Positions 1 through 6,465 of a stretch of 11,323 bases of DNA are shown piece by piece. The notes beneath the pieces are model-generated. The model was not told the DNA's origin, ran no database searches, and saw nothing but the letters and a program-made list of their open reading frames with translations. The stretch comes from Candidatus Acetothermia bacterium. GTDB taxonomy: Bacteria; Bipolaricaulota; Bipolaricaulia; Bipolaricaulales; Bipolaricaulaceae. The DNA lies in assembly GCA_003552425.1 (NCBI GenBank), contig PUMC01000081.1, positions 1 to 11,323 on the forward strand, in the 5' to 3' direction. The translations under genes and the position numbers were made by a program. The first letter of the stretch is position 1, and each line of letters starts with the position of its first letter.

Positions 1-1064
1 GAACTCCCGGTGCTCTTCAGATGGCGTACCACCGTGAGGAAGCGCCGGTACAGCTCGCGGGCTTGCGTGGTGATCTCCTTGGCTTCCTCCGACACCGTGT
101 GTTGTTGCCAGCCAAAGGCAACCGCCCTGAGAAGGGCAAGCAGGGTGACAGGTGAGGCCACCATCACCCGCTGGTTCATGCTGAACTCCAGAAGCTCCGG
201 ATCAGCCTCGAAGGAACTCACAAGATACGCTTCGCTCGGGACGAACATCACCACAAGCTCAGGGGCATGCTCGAACTGCGCCCAGTACGCCTTGCGCCCC
301 AGCTCTACGACTCTCTGGCGAAGCGCACGGACGGAGGCCTCCAGAAACCGCTGTCGCTCCTCATCCTGCGCGGCCTCTTGGGCCCTGAGGTAGCTCTCCA
401 TGGGTGCCTTGGCATCCACAGGCAACATGCCCCCTCCTGGAAGATGCACGACCACATCGGGCCTTCCTTCGTCGGTGCTCAGCTGCTCTGTGAAGTCCAC
501 GTGACGGGTCATGCCTGCCAGCTCCACCACACGACGGAGCTGTAACTCCCCCCACCGGCCCCGCACCGAGGACGACTTCAGCGCCTGGGCCAACGTGATC
601 GTGGTGGACTGCAGTTGACGTTGGGCATCTCCGAGCTGCCTGAGGTGCTCATCGAGTGCCTTGTACGCGCCCTCCCGGCGCTGTTCCAACTGTCGCACCT
701 GCTGGTCCAGTCCCTCAAGCGCCTTCTCCAACGGTTGAACCAGATGCTTGAGCTCTTCCTTGTGCGTGGACCAGTCACCACGCACCTGGGAAAGGATCGC
801 CGAGAGTTGCTCCCGCGATCTCCGGAGGAAGTCGTCGGCATTGGACTGCAGGGCTTGGCTGGCAAGAGCCTGAAAGGCATCGCGCAGTTGCGTCTCCCGC
901 CGCTCCGACCATTCGACCTTCTCCGCATCAGCGACCCTGGCCTGGGACTGTTCCGCCAGCTGTACACGCAACGCTCCCTCGGTCCGGGAAAACCGAGCAC
1001 GGGCCAGAAGGTAGCCCACAGCGAACCCAAGCAGCACACCAACGAAAATGTACAGGAACTCCAC
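1..1064 (-). CDS. rmuC: RmuC family protein, DNA recombination-associated, partial (C-terminus beyond left edge)
   Basis: The first 354 codons are present and the frame is still open at position 1. The family has a nuclease-like PD-(D/E)XK fold and is linked to limiting inversions and recombination at short repeats; its biochemical activity is poorly defined. Residues 1-20 form one hydrophobic segment (MEFLYIFVGVLLGFAVGYLL), a likely N-terminal membrane anchor. Residues 30-160 are rich in Q, E, R and L and look like the usual long coiled coil. The RmuC domain starts near residue 168 with VRGRWGE. It includes RPDVVVHLP (201-209) and VDAKAP (216-221), whose Asp and Lys fit the nuclease-type core. 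The GTG at 1064 is chosen because GGAGG (1073-1077) lies 8 bases upstream and an in-frame stop (TAG, 1080-1082) excludes a long extension. In-frame GTGs at 1073 and 1079 are too close to the ribosome binding site. It lies downstream of a likely terminator, so it is probably a separate transcription unit from the metabolic operon. Confidence 0.93.
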   Translation of the reverse strand, partial: MEFLYIFVGVLLGFAVGYLLARARFSRTEGALRVQLAEQSQARVADAEKVEWSERRETQLRDAFQALASQALQSNADDFLRRSREQLSAILSQVRGDWSTHKEELKHLVQPLEKALEGLDQQVRQLEQRREGAYKALDEHLRQLGDAQRQLQSTTITLAQALKSSSVRGRWGELQLRRVVELAGMTRHVDFTEQLSTDEGRPDVVVHLPGGGMLPVDAKAPMESYLRAQEAAQDEERQRFLEASVRALRQRVVELGRKAYWAQFEHAPELVVMFVPSEAYLVSSFEADPELLEFSMNQRVMVASPVTLLALLRAVAFGWQQHTVSEEAKEITTQARELYRRFLTVVRHLKSTGS

Positions 1065-1072
1065 GCCGCTCA

Positions 1073-1077
1073 CCTCC
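1073..1077 (-). promoter_or_regulatory. Ribosome binding site of rmuC
   Basis: On the minus strand GGAGG is followed 8 bases later by the GTG at 1064. This decides the start among three in-frame GTG codons at 1079, 1073 and 1064. Confidence 0.75.
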
Positions 1078-1165
1078 ACCTACCCATGCGGCGTCTCCCT
1101 CGTGCCCCAACACGTGGGACAGCGAGCCCGCGCAGCTTCACATGAGAGGAGGGGTGTCCGGAGCG

Positions 1166-1184
1166 GATCATCGTGACGATCATC
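1166..1184. promoter_or_regulatory. 19-base near-perfect palindrome between the operon and rmuC, possible operator
   Basis: GATCATCGTGACGATCATC reads as an inverted repeat around a central G with 8 of 9 pairs matching; only the fourth pair (C/C) fails. It also contains GATCATC twice as a direct repeat. It lies about 100 bases upstream of the rmuC start, where a regulator could bind near the promoter. No convincing -35/-10 pair was found next to it, so a regulatory role is a guess. A chance palindrome is possible. Confidence 0.35.
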
Positions 1185-1248
1185 GCCTCGCCAGTCTACT
1201 GGGCAACGGCAATCCACACCAGCTTCAACCAAAGATCCCCAGCAAGGC

Positions 1249-1281
1249 CGACAGCGCCGGAGGTGCGTTCCGGCGCTGTCG
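1249..1281 (-). terminator. Hairpin after malic enzyme gene, probable transcription terminator
   Basis: CGACAGCGCCGG (1249-1260) and CCGGCGCTGTCG (1270-1281) pair perfectly over 12 bases around a 9-base loop. The hairpin starts 28 bases beyond the malic enzyme stop, which is where the operon would end. The minus strand after it has no clear run of T, only scattered Ts. It may therefore act as a weak or factor-assisted terminator, or as an RNA 3'-end stabiliser. It is the only strong stem-loop noticed in the 245-base gap between the two transcription units. Confidence 0.65.
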
Positions 1282-1309
1282 ACACTGGAGCTACACTGCG
1301 GACCGCAGC

Positions 1310-2668
1310 CTATACTTGAGGCGGCTGCGCGATGTGCCCGTGCTTCATCAGGAGCTCCGTCTCCTGTCGAGCGTGCTTGATCATCTCCGATGCGCGCTGC
1401 TCGAGCTGGCTCTTGGTCAAGTTCCGACGCGCCACGCCCTGCTCGATGGCTTTCAGCGCAACATCGACCGCTTCGTTGATGAACACTTCCCATTCCATCA
1501 TCGTAGGTACGATGTACGTCTCCGTTAGACCCTTCTCCTCCGCCGTCCGGGCAATGGCTTCTGCGGCGGCAATCGCCATCTCATCCGTAATCGTGCGGGC
1601 AAACACATCAAGCGTGCCCCGGAAGATCCCGGGGAAACCAAGGGAGTTGTTGATCTGGTTGTTGAAGTCTGACCGCCCGGTACCGATTACCTTCGCCCCC
1701 GCTTCCTCAGCTTCCCAGGGCCAGATCTCCGGCACGGGGTTCGCGCAGGCGAACACCACCGCGTCCTTGGCCATGGCCCGAATCCAATCCGGATGGATGA
1801 CGCCCGGACCCGACTTCGAGGCGGCCACACAGACATCCACACCCTCAAGGGCCTCGGCCATCCCGCCGGTCCGTCGCTCAGCGTTCGTGCGCTGGGCGTA
1901 GTCCCACTTGTAGGGGTTGTGCTCCTTGTCGCGTTCCAGGTCTTCGCGTCCCGGATGCAGGATGCCCTTGGAGTCGACCATGATCACGTTTTCGGCCGGA
2001 ACACCGTAGGTGAGGAGAACACGCACGAAGGCGATGTTCGCCGCTCCCGAACCGATCACGGCATAGGTTACCTTCTGCGGGTCCTTAGCCACGACTTTCA
2101 GTGCGTTGAGCACACCCGCCAAGGTGATGGACGCCGTTCCCTGTTGGTCATCGTGCCATACCGGAATGTCCATCTGCTCGCGCAGTTCGTCCAGCACCCG
2201 GAAACACTTCGGGGACGCGATGTCCTCAAGGTTGATCCCCCCAAACGCAGGCCCGATTAGCTTCACCGTGCGGATCAGCTCATCAGGATCCTTCGTGTCG
2301 AGCGTTACGGGAAACGCGTCCACGCCGCCCAGGTACTTGAACAACAGGGCTTTTCCCTCCATCACAGGAAGTCCGGCTTGCGGGCCGATGTCACCCAGTC
2401 CCAACACACGGGTTCCATCGGACACAACCGCCACGACGTTCCCCTTATTCGTGTACTCGAAGACTTTCTCCGGATCCTGGGCGATCTCGCGACATGGCTG
2501 GGCGACGCCCGGGGTGTACCAGATGCCAAAGTCCTGGTAATCGGTGATGGCACACTTCAGCGTCACCGAAACCTTGCCGCGGTAGTGCGCATGCCAGGCC
2601 GGGGCTTTACGTGCCGGCTCCTTGGCCTTGTTAAGAAGCTCCTCCACGTTGGGCTTACGGGGCTCCAT
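1310..2668 (-). CDS. NAD(P)-dependent malic enzyme (malate dehydrogenase, decarboxylating)
   Basis: At 452 residues this matches the short bacterial malic enzyme type. It interconverts malate and pyruvate plus CO2 using NAD(P) and a divalent metal in the cytoplasm. Visible landmarks are YTPGVA (51-56, catalytic Tyr), VSDGTRVLGLGDIG (82-95), the Lys-bearing EGKALLFKYLGG (104-115), NLEDI (146-150) and WHDDQQGT (171-178) for metal binding. The nucleotide-binding loop is VIGSGAANIA (204-213), with Asp232 in MVDSKG at the end of the next strand, which hints at NAD rather than NADP. FACANPVPE (306-314) and FNNQINN (335-341) follow. The ATG is preceded by GGAGG with a 6-base spacer and lies 20 bases after the fumarase beta stop. 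As last gene of the operon it could supply malate from pyruvate (carboxylating) or drain malate to pyruvate; the sequence does not tell which. No phosphotransacetylase-like C-terminal domain is present. Confidence 0.95.
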   Translation of the reverse strand: MEPRKPNVEELLNKAKEPARKAPAWHAHYRGKVSVTLKCAITDYQDFGIWYTPGVAQPCREIAQDPEKVFEYTNKGNVVAVVSDGTRVLGLGDIGPQAGLPVMEGKALLFKYLGGVDAFPVTLDTKDPDELIRTVKLIGPAFGGINLEDIASPKCFRVLDELREQMDIPVWHDDQQGTASITLAGVLNALKVVAKDPQKVTYAVIGSGAANIAFVRVLLTYGVPAENVIMVDSKGILHPGREDLERDKEHNPYKWDYAQRTNAERRTGGMAEALEGVDVCVAASKSGPGVIHPDWIRAMAKDAVVFACANPVPEIWPWEAEEAGAKVIGTGRSDFNNQINNSLGFPGIFRGTLDVFARTITDEMAIAAAEAIARTAEEKGLTETYIVPTMMEWEVFINEAVDVALKAIEQGVARRNLTKSQLEQRASEMIKHARQETELLMKHGHIAQPPQV

Positions 2669-2688
2669 CCTGTTCCTCCCTTTGCGCT

Positions 2689-3273
2689 TCAGCCTGCAAT
2701 CTGCGCTTTGATGCGCTTCATGCTCTCGGCGACTTCGGCCGCGAGCTCAGCATGGAGGCTGCGCCCATGGGCGTCCATCGTGACCACCAACGGACCGAAC
2801 CGATCAACCTGCAATACCCAGACCGCTTCCGGGACCCCCAGCTCCTCCAGCCAGTACACCCCCTCCACCTTCGTCACAGCCTGAGCGGCCAATGCACCTG
2901 CACCGCCAGTGAAGTGCGTGTACACCGCACCCACCTCGGACAGAGCCGCGAGGGTCTTCTCGCCCATGCCACCCTTACCGATGATGACACGTGGCTGGAA
3001 TCTCTTCAGAAAGTCCGCCTCGAACTGCTCCATACGCACGGATGTTGTAGGACCACCTGCAAGGAGCTCCCATCCATCGCCGGACTTGCGCACCACGGGA
3101 CCACAGTGAAAAACGGGAAGACCCTCCACCGGGAACGGTTCCCCGTGCTCCAGCATCATCTGGTGTGCCTCGTCCCGTGCGGTGAACACCTTCCCCGTTA
3201 CGTAGAACACATCCCCGGCATGGAGCTGGCGCACATCACTCTCCGAGATGGGCGTGTTCAGCACCTTGTCCAT
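2689..3273 (-). CDS. fumB: Class I fumarate hydratase, beta subunit (C-terminal domain type)
   Basis: This 194-residue protein is the small subunit of the two-subunit iron-sulfur fumarase/L-tartrate dehydratase family. With the alpha subunit encoded just upstream it catalyses reversible hydration of fumarate to malate. Recognisable segments are LNTPIS (5-10), TGKVFTARDEAHQ (26-38), HCGPVV (56-61), GGPTTSVRM (73-81), GKGGM (99-103) and the Gly-rich FTGGAGALAA (121-130). The end of the domain carries WLEELGVPEA and VVTMDAHG. The ATG has GGAGG with a 6-base spacer and follows the alpha subunit stop after 37 bases, the largest gap in the operon. The family also includes tartrate dehydratase; the malic enzyme and fumarate reductase neighbours favour fumarase. 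Confidence 0.94.
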   Translation of the reverse strand: MDKVLNTPISESDVRQLHAGDVFYVTGKVFTARDEAHQMMLEHGEPFPVEGLPVFHCGPVVRKSGDGWELLAGGPTTSVRMEQFEADFLKRFQPRVIIGKGGMGEKTLAALSEVGAVYTHFTGGAGALAAQAVTKVEGVYWLEELGVPEAVWVLQVDRFGPLVVTMDAHGRSLHAELAAEVAESMKRIKAQIAG

Positions 3274-3310
3274 CGTTCACCTCCGTATCCCGCCATGACC
3301 TCGCAACCGT

Positions 3311-4171
3311 TCATCCCACGGGCGAGATCTGTCCGTCGGCGGAGATGCGCACGCCGGCTCGCCGATCCGCCCAACACTGCACAACGATCCCCACCGGCAA
3401 TGACGCCGGATGGCGGTGCGCGTACTCCACGTGCACGGCCAACACCGTCGTCTTCCCCCCAAGCCCCATGGGCCCCATACCGGACGCGTTGATGAACGTC
3501 TCCAGTCGCTCCTCCATCTCCGCAACCTTGGGTTCCGGATGGCGGCTGCCCACAGGCCGAAGCAGCGCCCGTTTGCCCAGCTTCATCGCAACGTCGGCTC
3601 CGCCCCCGATGCCCACACCGATAACCGTGGGAGGGCAAGGTTTCCCCTCACGCGACACCACGTGCTCAACAACGGCCTCGGTGATCCCCTTCAACCCAGC
3701 GCCAGGGGTGAGCATCTTCAGTGCCGAGCAGTTCTCCGAACCACCACCCTTGGGAAACACGAACACTTCAGCAGCATCACCTTCCACGGGTTCCCAGGTC
3801 ACTGCGGGAATGTGAGCCCCGGTGTTGTCGCCGGGGTTGGCCCCGGTGAACGGGTGCACCGTGTTGGGACGCAAGGGAACGTCCTCGGTCCCTACCCGCA
3901 CCGCCTCGGTAAGCGCCTCCACCAGTTCCCCGAGCAACGGAAAACGCACACCGAACTTCACAAAGTAGGTGAGCGTCCCGGTGTCCTGACAGATGGGCAC
4001 AGCACCATCGCGGGCAACCTCGACGTTCTTCAGGATGGCCTCGACCTGTACCCGAGCCGGTCCTTGTTCACGATCGCGGGCCGCTTCAAGCGCCCGAACA
4101 ACGTCGTGGGGAAGGTCCGTCGCCGCGCGTCCGATCGCCTTCGTCAGTCCCTCAACCATCGCCGCGTTCAA
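3311..4171 (-). CDS. fumA: Class I fumarate hydratase, alpha subunit ([4Fe-4S]-binding)
   Basis: This 286-residue protein is the iron-sulfur subunit of the oxygen-sensitive two-subunit fumarase. Cysteines that can hold the cluster are Cys61 in PICQDTGT, Cys179 in KPCPPT and Cys266 in VVQCWADRR. The family signatures KGGGSEN (141-147), GVGIGGG (185-191), KRALLRPVG (200-208) and GMGPMGLGG (231-239) are present. An extra Cys148 follows GGGSEN. The start chosen is a TTG at 4171: AGGAGG lies 5 bases upstream, inside the end of korB, and the TTG overlaps the korB stop (TTGA). The next candidate, an ATG at 4159, is 17 bases from that site. It converts malate to fumarate (or the reverse) and so links the malic enzyme with the fumarate reductase encoded in the same operon. 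Confidence 0.94.
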   Translation of the reverse strand: MNAAMVEGLTKAIGRAATDLPHDVVRALEAARDREQGPARVQVEAILKNVEVARDGAVPICQDTGTLTYFVKFGVRFPLLGELVEALTEAVRVGTEDVPLRPNTVHPFTGANPGDNTGAHIPAVTWEPVEGDAAEVFVFPKGGGSENCSALKMLTPGAGLKGITEAVVEHVVSREGKPCPPTVIGVGIGGGADVAMKLGKRALLRPVGSRHPEPKVAEMEERLETFINASGMGPMGLGGKTTVLAVHVEYAHRHPASLPVGIVVQCWADRRAGVRISADGQISPVG

Positions 4172-5043
4172 CGCCGCCTCCTGTCTTCCAGTTCAGCCAC
4201 CTTGCCCTGGTACATCTCCCAGTAGGTGGGCTTCTCGTCGTCGACGAACTTCCCGACGAGGAAGTCCTGCCCCGGCAGGATGTCCGTGTCCGCCAAATCT
4301 GCTCCATGTCTGATCACGGCGTGTTCGGCGTAGTGGTGGAGCTCGTCGAGTCCATCCCCGAGCTTGTTGCGGCGCCCGTAGTTCGTGGGGCAGGGAGCGA
4401 TGACCTCCAAGAACGAGAATCCTTTCCGCACAAGCATCTCCTGGATGGCACCCTGCAGCCTTCGAACGTCGAGGCTCGTCCAGCGGGCGACATAGGCCGC
4501 CCCCGCCGAGGCGGCCACGTGCACCAGGTTGAACGGGTGCTCGAAGTTGCCATAGGGGGATGTCGTGCAACGCCCTCCCAGGGGCGTGGTCGGCCCCGCC
4601 TGCCCGCCCGTCATCCCGTAGTTCAGGTTGTTCACGCAGATCACGTTGATGTCCAGATTCCGCCGGGCTGCATGGATAAAGTGGTTTCCCCCAATGGCGA
4701 ACAGATCCCCGTCGCCGGAGAACACGACGGCCTTCATGTCCGGCTGCGCCAACTTGAGACCCGTGGCAAACGGGAGCGCTCGTCCATGCGTCGTGTGGTA
4801 CGAGTCCATCCGAACGTAACCGGCCACACGACCCGTGCACCCAATGCCAGAGATCACCGAAATGTTATCCGGATCCACGGCAAGGTCATCCACCGCATAG
4901 AGGAAGCTCGCAAGCACCGTACCCAATCCACATCCAGCGCACCAGATGTGGGGAATACGGTCAGCCCGGAGGTACTTCTCCATGGGATGATGCCCTTGCA
5001 CCACCTCAGGAGGTGGGGGTTGTCGCTTCGCCTTCACCGGCAT
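4168..5043 (-). CDS. korB: 2-oxoglutarate:ferredoxin oxidoreductase, beta subunit (thiamine diphosphate-binding)
   Basis: This 291-residue protein is the thiamine-diphosphate half of a 2-oxoacid:ferredoxin oxidoreductase. WCAGCG (34-39) is the early family motif. GDGDLFAIGGN (110-120) followed by NNLNYGMTGGQ (138-148) is the metal/diphosphate-binding motif. CPTNYGRRN (218-226) is the usual late element. With KorA it interconverts 2-oxoglutarate and CoA with succinyl-CoA, CO2 and reduced ferredoxin. A complete AGGAGGTGAT ribosome binding site precedes the ATG, and the start overlaps the korA stop by 10 bases. The substrate is inferred from family resemblance and from the TCA-type neighbours; a branched-chain oxoacid enzyme is the alternative. 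No gamma subunit gene follows: fumarase alpha starts directly at the korB stop. Confidence 0.92.
   Translation of the reverse strand: MPVKAKRQPPPPEVVQGHHPMEKYLRADRIPHIWCAGCGLGTVLASFLYAVDDLAVDPDNISVISGIGCTGRVAGYVRMDSYHTTHGRALPFATGLKLAQPDMKAVVFSGDGDLFAIGGNHFIHAARRNLDINVICVNNLNYGMTGGQAGPTTPLGGRCTTSPYGNFEHPFNLVHVAASAGAAYVARWTSLDVRRLQGAIQEMLVRKGFSFLEVIAPCPTNYGRRNKLGDGLDELHHYAEHAVIRHGADLADTDILPGQDFLVGKFVDDEKPTYWEMYQGKVAELEDRRRR
4177..4182 (-). promoter_or_regulatory. Ribosome binding site of fumarase alpha, supports a TTG start
   Basis: AGGAGG on the minus strand lies within the last codons of korB, 5 bases before the TTG at 4171. The nearest ATG (4159) is too far away for it, so the site decides the start. 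Confidence 0.65.
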
Positions 5044-6185
5044 GCCATCACCTCCTCGATACCACTCAATACCTCATCAGGACGGTGGATCCTCCCACCT
5101 GGATGGTACACCCCAACCAGCGGGACACGACCCTTGACCACCCGTTCCACCTCACGGGACATCTGCCCCATGTTGAGCTCCACCGTCACCATTCCCTGCA
5201 CGCGCTCGGCCACGCTCCGCACCACATCGTCGGGAAACGGCCACGCGGTGATCAACCGCAAGAAACCCGCCTTGATCCCTCGCTTCCGGGCCATCTCAAC
5301 CGCGCCCAGCGCCACCCGCGCGGAGATCCCGTAGGAAACCACGGCCACCTCCGCATCATCCATGTACATCTCTTCGGTCCACGTGTAGGCCTCCGGAGCC
5401 CGGGTGATCTTGTCGCACAGACGGCGCACCAACCGGTCGTGCGCTTCTGCAGACATATCGGGGTACCCGCGCTCGTCATGCGTCAGCCCGGTCACGTGAA
5501 TGCGGTAACCGTCCCCAGCACAAGCCATGGGCGGCACCAGATCTTCATCAGGCTTATAGGGAAGGAAGCCTTCCACCGGTCCTGTGGGCCGTCGGCGGGG
5601 TGCCTCGGGGATCTCCTCGGGGATCTCCACGCGCTCGTACATGTGCCCGACCACCTCGTCGGTCATGATCAGAACCGGAACACGGAATCTCTCCGATAAC
5701 GCGAACGCGCGCACCGTGAGGTCAAACGCCTCCTGCGGGGAGGACGGGCACAGGGAGATGAGCTCGTAATGCCCGTGCGACCCCCAACGGGCTTGCATCA
5801 TGTCCCCCTGACCCACAGCCGTGGGGAGCCCGGTTGACGGTCCTCCGCGCTGCACGTTGGCCACGACGCAGGGGGTTTCCGTCATGATCGCCAGTCCCAG
5901 GTTCTCCATCATCAGGGAGAACCCCGGACCGGAGGTGGCCGTCATCCCCTTCGTGCCTCCCCAAGCCGCGCCGACCACCGCCGCCATTGCAGCGAGTTCA
6001 TCCTCCATCTGGATGAACACGCCACCCGTGCGCGGCAGTCGAAACGCCAACCGTTCCGCGATCTCTGACTGCGGGGTGATCGGGTAAGCAGCGAAGAACG
6101 TGCAGCCCGCGGCAAGCGCTCCTTCGGCGATCGCCTCATCACCGTTCATGAAGTGCACGCCGGACAGCACGGATCTAGCCGGCAT
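5034..6185 (-). CDS. korA: 2-oxoglutarate:ferredoxin oxidoreductase, alpha subunit
   Basis: This 383-residue protein is the pyrimidine-binding subunit that pairs with KorB. MNGDEAIAEGALAAGC (13-28) and YPITPQSEIAE (34-44) are the typical N-terminal elements. MEDELAAMAAVVGA (60-73), ATSGPGFSLM (83-92) and QRGGPSTGLPT (112-122) follow. QGDMMQARWGSHG (126-138) and the acetyl-CoA-synthetase-like segment ELNMGQM (336-342) complete the pattern. The chosen ATG at 6185 has AGGAGG with a 6-base spacer; a longer reading from 6239 adds only a basic tail without similarity. The start overlaps the ferredoxin gene by 11 bases. At this length it carries no fused gamma domain, unlike the longer KorA of, for example, mycobacteria. 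QGDMMQARWG and the korD-korA-korB order favour 2-oxoglutarate over pyruvate as substrate, but this is not proven. Confidence 0.93.
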   Translation of the reverse strand: MPARSVLSGVHFMNGDEAIAEGALAAGCTFFAAYPITPQSEIAERLAFRLPRTGGVFIQMEDELAAMAAVVGAAWGGTKGMTATSGPGFSLMMENLGLAIMTETPCVVANVQRGGPSTGLPTAVGQGDMMQARWGSHGHYELISLCPSSPQEAFDLTVRAFALSERFRVPVLIMTDEVVGHMYERVEIPEEIPEAPRRRPTGPVEGFLPYKPDEDLVPPMACAGDGYRIHVTGLTHDERGYPDMSAEAHDRLVRRLCDKITRAPEAYTWTEEMYMDDAEVAVVSYGISARVALGAVEMARKRGIKAGFLRLITAWPFPDDVVRSVAERVQGMVTVELNMGQMSREVERVVKGRVPLVGVYHPGGRIHRPDEVLSGIEEVMACR

Positions 6186-6465
6186 CCTTTCCCTCCTCTT
6201 GCGCTTCCTCTTCGTCCAACGGCTCCGTCCAGATGGCAAAGTCCGGACAGATGAGCTCGCAGTAACGACACATGATGCACTCCTCAGGGTCCATCACCCG
6301 CGGAGGGTGGTAACCCTTGGCGTTGTAGTGCTCCGCGTCCTCCAGCACCTGCCGTGGGCAGTAGTCGATGCAGAAACCGCAACCCTTGCACAGGTCCTCC
6401 TGCACACAGATACGTCCCTTGGGGACCTTCCAGCGCTTGATCTCGTGTGTGCGCTGTGCGGTCAT
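6175..6465 (-). CDS. korD: 2x[4Fe-4S] ferredoxin, KorD-type subunit
   Basis: A 96-residue ferredoxin with two complete cluster motifs: Cys26/29/32/36 in CKGCGFCIDYCP and Cys63/66/69/73 in CIMCRYCELICP. A further Cys20 precedes the first motif. The C-terminus is strongly acidic (EPLDEEEAQEEGKD), which suits a small electron carrier. In kor operons such a protein is the delta subunit that passes electrons between the thiamine-diphosphate enzyme and free ferredoxin. Its ATG overlaps the fumarate reductase flavoprotein stop by 4 bases (ATATGA context), so the two are translationally coupled. It thus sits at the junction between the fumarate reductase and Kor blocks and could serve either, though the Kor assignment is better supported. 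Confidence 0.92.
   Translation of the reverse strand: MTAQRTHEIKRWKVPKGRICVQEDLCKGCGFCIDYCPRQVLEDAEHYNAKGYHPPRVMDPEECIMCRYCELICPDFAIWTEPLDEEEAQEEGKDAG

Noticed and set aside
1070..1183. A 37-codon minus-strand reading frame (MIVTMIRSGHP...) ending 5 bases before the rmuC start, possible leader peptide
   Set aside because: Only a weak GGCGAGGCG precedes its ATG, the sequence is Arg-rich and unremarkable, and it overlaps the palindrome. It could be chance; no attenuator structure was seen.
578..1493. Other minus- and plus-strand frames in the rmuC region and the gap beside it
   Set aside because: The RmuC frame from 1064 to the left edge accounts for the sequence with a membrane anchor, coiled coil and conserved domain; the others give Arg/Ser/Gly-rich products without motifs.
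3311..4171. L-tartrate dehydratase (TtdAB) instead of fumarase
   Set aside because: The families are related and motifs alone do not separate them, but a gene set with fumarate reductase and malic enzyme fits fumarase far better.
5034..6465. Pyruvate:ferredoxin or branched-chain oxoacid:ferredoxin oxidoreductase
   Set aside because: The separate korD-korA-korB arrangement and KorA segments such as QGDMMQARWG fit the 2-oxoglutarate type better. A branched-chain enzyme is not fully excluded.
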